Source of the DNA: Rhodamnia argentea | Lineage: Eukaryota > Streptophyta > Magnoliopsida > Myrtales > Myrtaceae | Direction: 5' to 3' | Length of the DNA: 64,000 nucleotides | Assembly: GCF_020921035.1 (NCBI RefSeq) | Contig: NC_063151.1 | Coordinates: 620,001 to 684,000, forward strand | Shown: piece after piece, positions 59,791 to 64,000 of the stretch | Layout of the letters: each line of letters opens with the position of its first letter | Position numbering within the stretch: position 1 is the first letter of the stretch | Translations under genes and position numbers: made by a program | The notes under the pieces: model-generated | Told to the model about the DNA's origin: nothing | Seen by the model: the letters and a program-made list of their open reading frames with translations, nothing else | Database searches by the model: none

Positions 59791-60520
59791 CATTTTTGGA
59801 ATGATAGAGCTGCCAATTTTCTTTTTCGATTTTCCCTCCTGTTTTACCTTTTCTCTTTTTTAAATAACTTCGAGCTCTATTTTGATTTAGCCCCCACCCA
59901 AATTCCGTCCATCGGACGTCCTCAAATAATAGGCTCCGGCAAGAATGATTCGCAACAACGGCCGACTGTCGAAGGACGACCGCGATTTCGGCGAGCTCAT
60001 TGGATTTCTCAAACTTCATCGGAACGGTCTTTCTTATTTAAGAAACAAAGCGAAGTGCTTGCTCAGTTACACTTAGTACCGCTGCGATCTCAGTCCATCG
60101 ACATAGAGAGAAAAGCTAACAGATATGGATCGCTGTACAAGCCTCCGATTCGGAACGTCAGCTTTGTCCAAATGCAATGGACTAGAGTATCTACTGATAC
60201 TCAACATTTTGCTGTACATCTTCGCTTCTTATTCACAAACACTTTGCACGTACGTAACATTTCACTCCAAAGTATACGCCTAGCAAATCTCGAAAAGGAA
60301 AAGAGACTTGGAAAAAAGAAGAAGATGCAATATAGAATAATAAGAAGCTTGGCACTGAATTAACCTAGAAACACTGAGTTTCCACAACATAACTCGGCAT
60401 GGAGTCATGCATGACAGTTCAAACATCGAAAAGATTTTAGATAACATGGAACTGATTGAGCTACATTGTCTTTTGACCGTAGAAAATATAGTTCCAACTC
60501 CCTTAATTTGGTTCCTCCTC

Positions 60521-61120
60521 CCATGCCCTAGAAATGCGGACTCGCAGCAAAGATGGACTCACGAGCTCGAAAGCGCAAGCGTCGCCTTCCTCGACCTGAT
60601 TGTCCCGGTTAAAAGCGTGCAAGCCTTTGCTCAAATACCAACCGCCGTCTCACAGTGTGATCCTTCCTACGGATCATCGACATTGGCCACTGCTTCCCTT
60701 CTCCGTCGCGCAGCGTGATGTTAACACAATCTTCCTGCTCCCCGATAAGATGGTCGCTGAACCATCTAGGAATAGGCTGCCGACAATAGTGAGAAGCAAT
60801 TTACATCTATCAAAACAAACGACAAGCCGGACAGAAATGCGACCTGAGTGGATCGTAGCAAAAGGGATAGGATTGTAGGGTCGAACTTACAAAGAGGGCT
60901 TGCTTAATACGATATGCTTTTAATGTTATCCGAAAAGATATGGGATTGGTACCAAAAGATCCACGTGCTCCATCTATGTCTTTCTCTGAGAAGGTCATTA
61001 ATTAAAATTTTAGCACGCAAGAGGCATAAAGAAAATTTATCCAAACCAACCATAACATTCGCTAATCTAAGTTGTGGGCTTTTTTTTACCAGGTTTGATC
61101 GGCATGGCCCCATTAGATTT
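60521..61120 (-). pseudogene. truncated B3 pseudogene
   Basis: Copies the 3' half of the short B3 gene: the tail of exon 2 (about 61095-61120), exon 3 (60891-60985, same 95-base length, with splice sites kept and ITLKAYRIKQALF readable) and exon 4 (60521-60776). Exon 4 carries one extra base after RRKD (near 60640), which shifts the frame to an early stop, and the normal stop TAG is TGG. Exon 1 and most of exon 2, hence the first B3 domain, are gone and replaced by the unrelated block at 61117. The 3' UTR match extends to about 60385. Non-functional as a B3 protein. Confidence 0.8.
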
Positions 61121-61895
61121 GAAAAGAAGGGAGGAAAACATCAGAGCTCTGACCTATTGCGATGCTCCTTAACAGCTTTCGTCTCGTGCTATTCCGTAGA
61201 AAGTTGCGTTCTTGTGGGACGAACAGGCTTCGCCAAGAATTCCCTTGTCGCAGGTGGTCGAGCCGAACACGGTCACGCGAAAACCATGGCGAGCTCGTGC
61301 TTCAACCCGTCGAGCTCTTCCACGAAAGCCACTTGTAGCGACTGCAATATGGCCATTGCAAGACACGGGGTTAGTCAGTGATATCAAAAAAGAAACTTCT
61401 CTCCCGAGACAGAGACAGAGACAGAGGAGCATTACGAGCCTTTTCGCGTGGAAACCAGGGAACGAACATTACGAGCTCCCTCGGCCATTGAAGAAGAAGA
61501 AGCAGCTACCGAGATTGAGAACACAAAATAGCTTTAAAATTTCTCTCACTGAACCGTACCCGCACCATATCCTCTGTTTTGTCTCTTCCGTGATTCTCTT
61601 CTCTTTGACCAAATGCATGAGAGTGAACAAGAAAAACAAAAAATACAAAAAGAAAAGGCAGATGCTTGTTCTTTTGTGTGATCTTGTGCGCGCGGCGGAG
61701 TGGGAAGCTTGACCATATCAAGATCTTTCCGTTTTCGGACCTGCATGGATGGAGAGTCCTCTCCTGTTTTGTTGCAGAGCATGCTTTCCCGGAAAAGCTG
61801 CGCCCCCTTCTGATTCCGGGAAACACGCCTTTTGCTTCTTCCAAATTTGAAATTTGGACCGGGCCGAGTCGGGCGGGGGCCGAGCCCAGCATACG
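61117..61895. repeat. duplicated block, copy 2, function unknown
   Basis: Second copy of 59015-59790 in the same orientation, joined directly to the truncated exon 2 of the B3 pseudogene. It contains several short open frames on both strands that are not shared with copy 1. A GACAGA tandem occurs near 61408-61422. Confidence 0.7.
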
Positions 61896-64000
61896 ATCAA
61901 CTTCCGGGTCTAATTTATCGGGTCAAGTTTTTAGAATTTTCAATTTCTCGTCAAATTTCCTCGTTTGCAAAATAAACTTGACATCCCCCCCGTTCAAGTT
62001 TTTCCCTTTTTTCAATATTCCGCTAATCAATACGAAAATGCTAGATGTGCTGAAAATTCTCACTCAAACCTTGCTTGCTAAGTGATCCGCCAAGCTTCGG
62101 TTAGGTACCGAAATTATCGGGATTCGTTAATTAAAAGAATGTCTTTTTCCAAAACACCTATTGGAAATTCCAGGACATTTTAGTATGCACGTGTCGCTAA
62201 GATTTGTTGGTCTACACCATATTGCTCCGATGGATACTGTCGAATGATAAGGTAGATAAGATTCGAGTGCCCGCTTGAAGTTATGTATGTGATGCGAAAG
62301 CACCTTGTATATCCGAATTCTCATTTAATTTTGAGGAACCGGTAATATCTCATCTAATGTGGGTCCAAATATTTTCGAATTCTCTTCGAAAATATTTTTT
62401 TAACTTTTCCAAAAAGATATTGAAGAATTCATCATAAGGTTGAAATAAAAAAAGTCAATAATACATAGAACTTCAGAAACTAGGAAGATTCCTTTAGGTC
62501 TTTTTCTTTAGATAACGATGATAATAGCTTCTTTTGCGATCATATGCATACCTCAATGTGAATAATGTTGAAGCATTAGTTAGAGATGATCGATGTTCTG
62601 AGTTAGAATGCCTTCAAATCAGTCATGAATCGTCGAAGAAGCCATGGAGATCGAGCCAAAAGAAAGGGAGAGAAACACTCACGATAAGACCCTACGAGCC
62701 CCCATCACCTTTTTGTGAGCAGATGCAATGCTCGCGAGAGTCTGTTATTTTCGGCTAAGGTTTTGTAGGCATGGTTTCGCTTGGAGGCCATTGTATTTTT
62801 CCGGAGCATTTGGTGAAATGTAAAATCAACAAGAGAATGAGCTTATAAGCAGATATGACCTACTGAAAGAGCCAACATTCAAACATGCCATAACCCACTC
62901 CTGATTTAAATATGAACTCCGTTAAATCGAGCCGCCCGGAATTTCGAATACCGTTAATCCAACAGGGAAACTTGCAACCATATCTTTCGGATCCATAAAT
63001 CAACCCCGTGCCAAATCGTGCTCGTCGCTAATGTCGCGTCCATCAATATGCGGTGCTTGAAAAGAGGAGAAGAGCTTGTGAAGGCAAGGCTAGCTGTGGT
63101 TTTGCAGAAAGTGCTGGCGTTCCACAATCTTGTAGGCCTCCGAAGGACAAGTTGGATGATTTACGCCTACAAACGATAACGGCGTCTTCGTCCGGTGACC
63201 GACCGGGAGTCAGAAATTCAAATCACTTCTGCATATAATCTATTACTGCGCTTGGTCATATTAGCAGGACAAGGCACGAGACTCGTGAAAGGAATCCATC
63301 AAATTTCAGACAAAGTCCAAATCCTGGAGAACACAATGCAGTCAAAAAGACAAAAAGGGTTCGGGAGCAAAAACAAGGGAAGAGATTCTTGGGTTTCGTT
63401 TGATTTCAAGACATTCATATTGACCCTTGATTCATCATCATCCAATCCGAAGAGATTCGTTTGGTGGAAACTAGATTCACAAAAGTCAACCCACCACGAG
63501 CATTTTCCATAATCCCACATAATGAGACAAGACTTAGTGTCAACAACTAAGGACAAAGATTCTCCTAGCACTTGATTTCTTTTACATCATGCATCATCTG
63601 AACTCATATAAGTAAAGGGAGAAGTGGATGGAACGATGGAGGAGTTCATTCAAAGTCATCACACAGAACAATCCCTGTTGTGTTGCAGGTAGTGAGTATC
63701 AACTGGAAAATTCATGTCGAAATCCCATTGTACTTCCTGAACTGTTTATATTGCTAATCAGTACATCAAGCTCTACATGGAACTGAATCATGAGTAATAC
63801 ATAGGAAGCGAAGACATTTAGCAGATGTAATGTGACCACAAGAATAAACAAATTCATCTCCTCGTGAGGTTCGTCTCCAGTGAAAGAGCCCCGAAAGGGA
63901 GGGGAAAAGAAAAAAACCAGAAAGATAACCAAACCTTTACATGATTCTGCTGTTTGCTATGGAATCAACCAGTGAAAGCCTTGCTTCAAGCTCAAAAACT
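61896..64000. other. intergenic, no gene recognised
   Basis: I see no supportable gene, RNA or repeat copy here. Open frames are short (under 110 codons) and lack motifs. AT content is high at 62330-62560. The last 70 bases could be the 3' end of a minus-strand gene outside the window, but the evidence is too thin to annotate. Confidence 0.4.

Larger units (their letters stand above)
57961..60520. other. intergenic upstream of the short B3 gene
   Basis: No gene supported. 57961-58300 is the probable promoter/5' UTR of the short B3 gene. A 153-codon open frame at 58500-58961 (-) is low-complexity (Ser-Leu runs from a GA tract) and not credible. 59015-59790 is the first copy of a duplicated block (see repeat). 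59800-60370 has no recognisable content. From about 60385 the sequence matches the 3' UTR of the short B3 gene. Confidence 0.5.

Noticed and set aside
63937-63999. possible last 20 codons of a minus-strand gene (…LEARLSLVDSIANSRIM, stop)
   Set aside because: An open run of 20 codons is expected often by chance and I cannot name the family; sequence beyond 64000 is needed.
1-64000. CRISPR arrays, bacterial operons, phage or viral genes
   Set aside because: Nothing of this kind is visible; introns, SINEs and plant gene families mark a plant nuclear genome.

Overview
This window looks like nuclear DNA of a dicot tree, most likely Myrtaceae (Eucalyptus or a relative). That is an inference from three things: plant gene families with GT-AG introns (JINGUBANG-type WD40, USP-kinase, CYP82-type P450, REM-type B3); AT-rich intergenic DNA full of short TIR elements and GA/CT microsatellites; and a recurring non-autonomous element with AAAATTACC/GACTTTTTTGG-like ends and a GC-rich CCCTCGC core. 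I could not run a database search. All exon models below were built by hand from splice signals, reading-frame continuity and conserved motifs.

Layout. Positions 1-5991: gene-poor repeat DNA. 6352-7779 (+): intronless JINGUBANG-like WD40 gene. 8980-13822 (-): eight-exon cytoplasmic receptor-like kinase with an N-terminal USP-like domain, tail-to-tail with the WD40 gene. 17180-49737 (-): a head-to-tail tandem array of five apparently intact CYP82-like cytochrome P450 genes (A 17180-20451, B 23002-25200, C 26776-29069, D 36136-38273, E 47575-49737). The array also holds a decayed partial copy of E (49978-51200) split by a probable solo LTR, and a remnant of D's promoter and exon 1 (about 41846-42190). 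51700-53911 and 56388-57960 (-): two REM-type B3-domain genes, each with two B3 domains. 60521-61120: a truncated, frameshifted B3 pseudogene. It lies between two copies of a roughly 780-bp block of unknown nature (59015-59790 and 61117-61895). The last 2 kb has no gene I can support.

The P450 cluster is the functional centre: five same-strand enzymes, presumably ER-bound, from repeated unequal duplication. A to D share an intron arrangement, and B and C share 3' flanks. E has a different first-intron position and is more divergent. Substrates cannot be read from sequence; known CYP82 enzymes act on flavones, coumarins, alkaloids and homoterpene precursors. The rest of the window is mainly a record of transposition, including two tRNA-derived SINEs with perfect 16-bp target duplications, one nested inside a TIR element.
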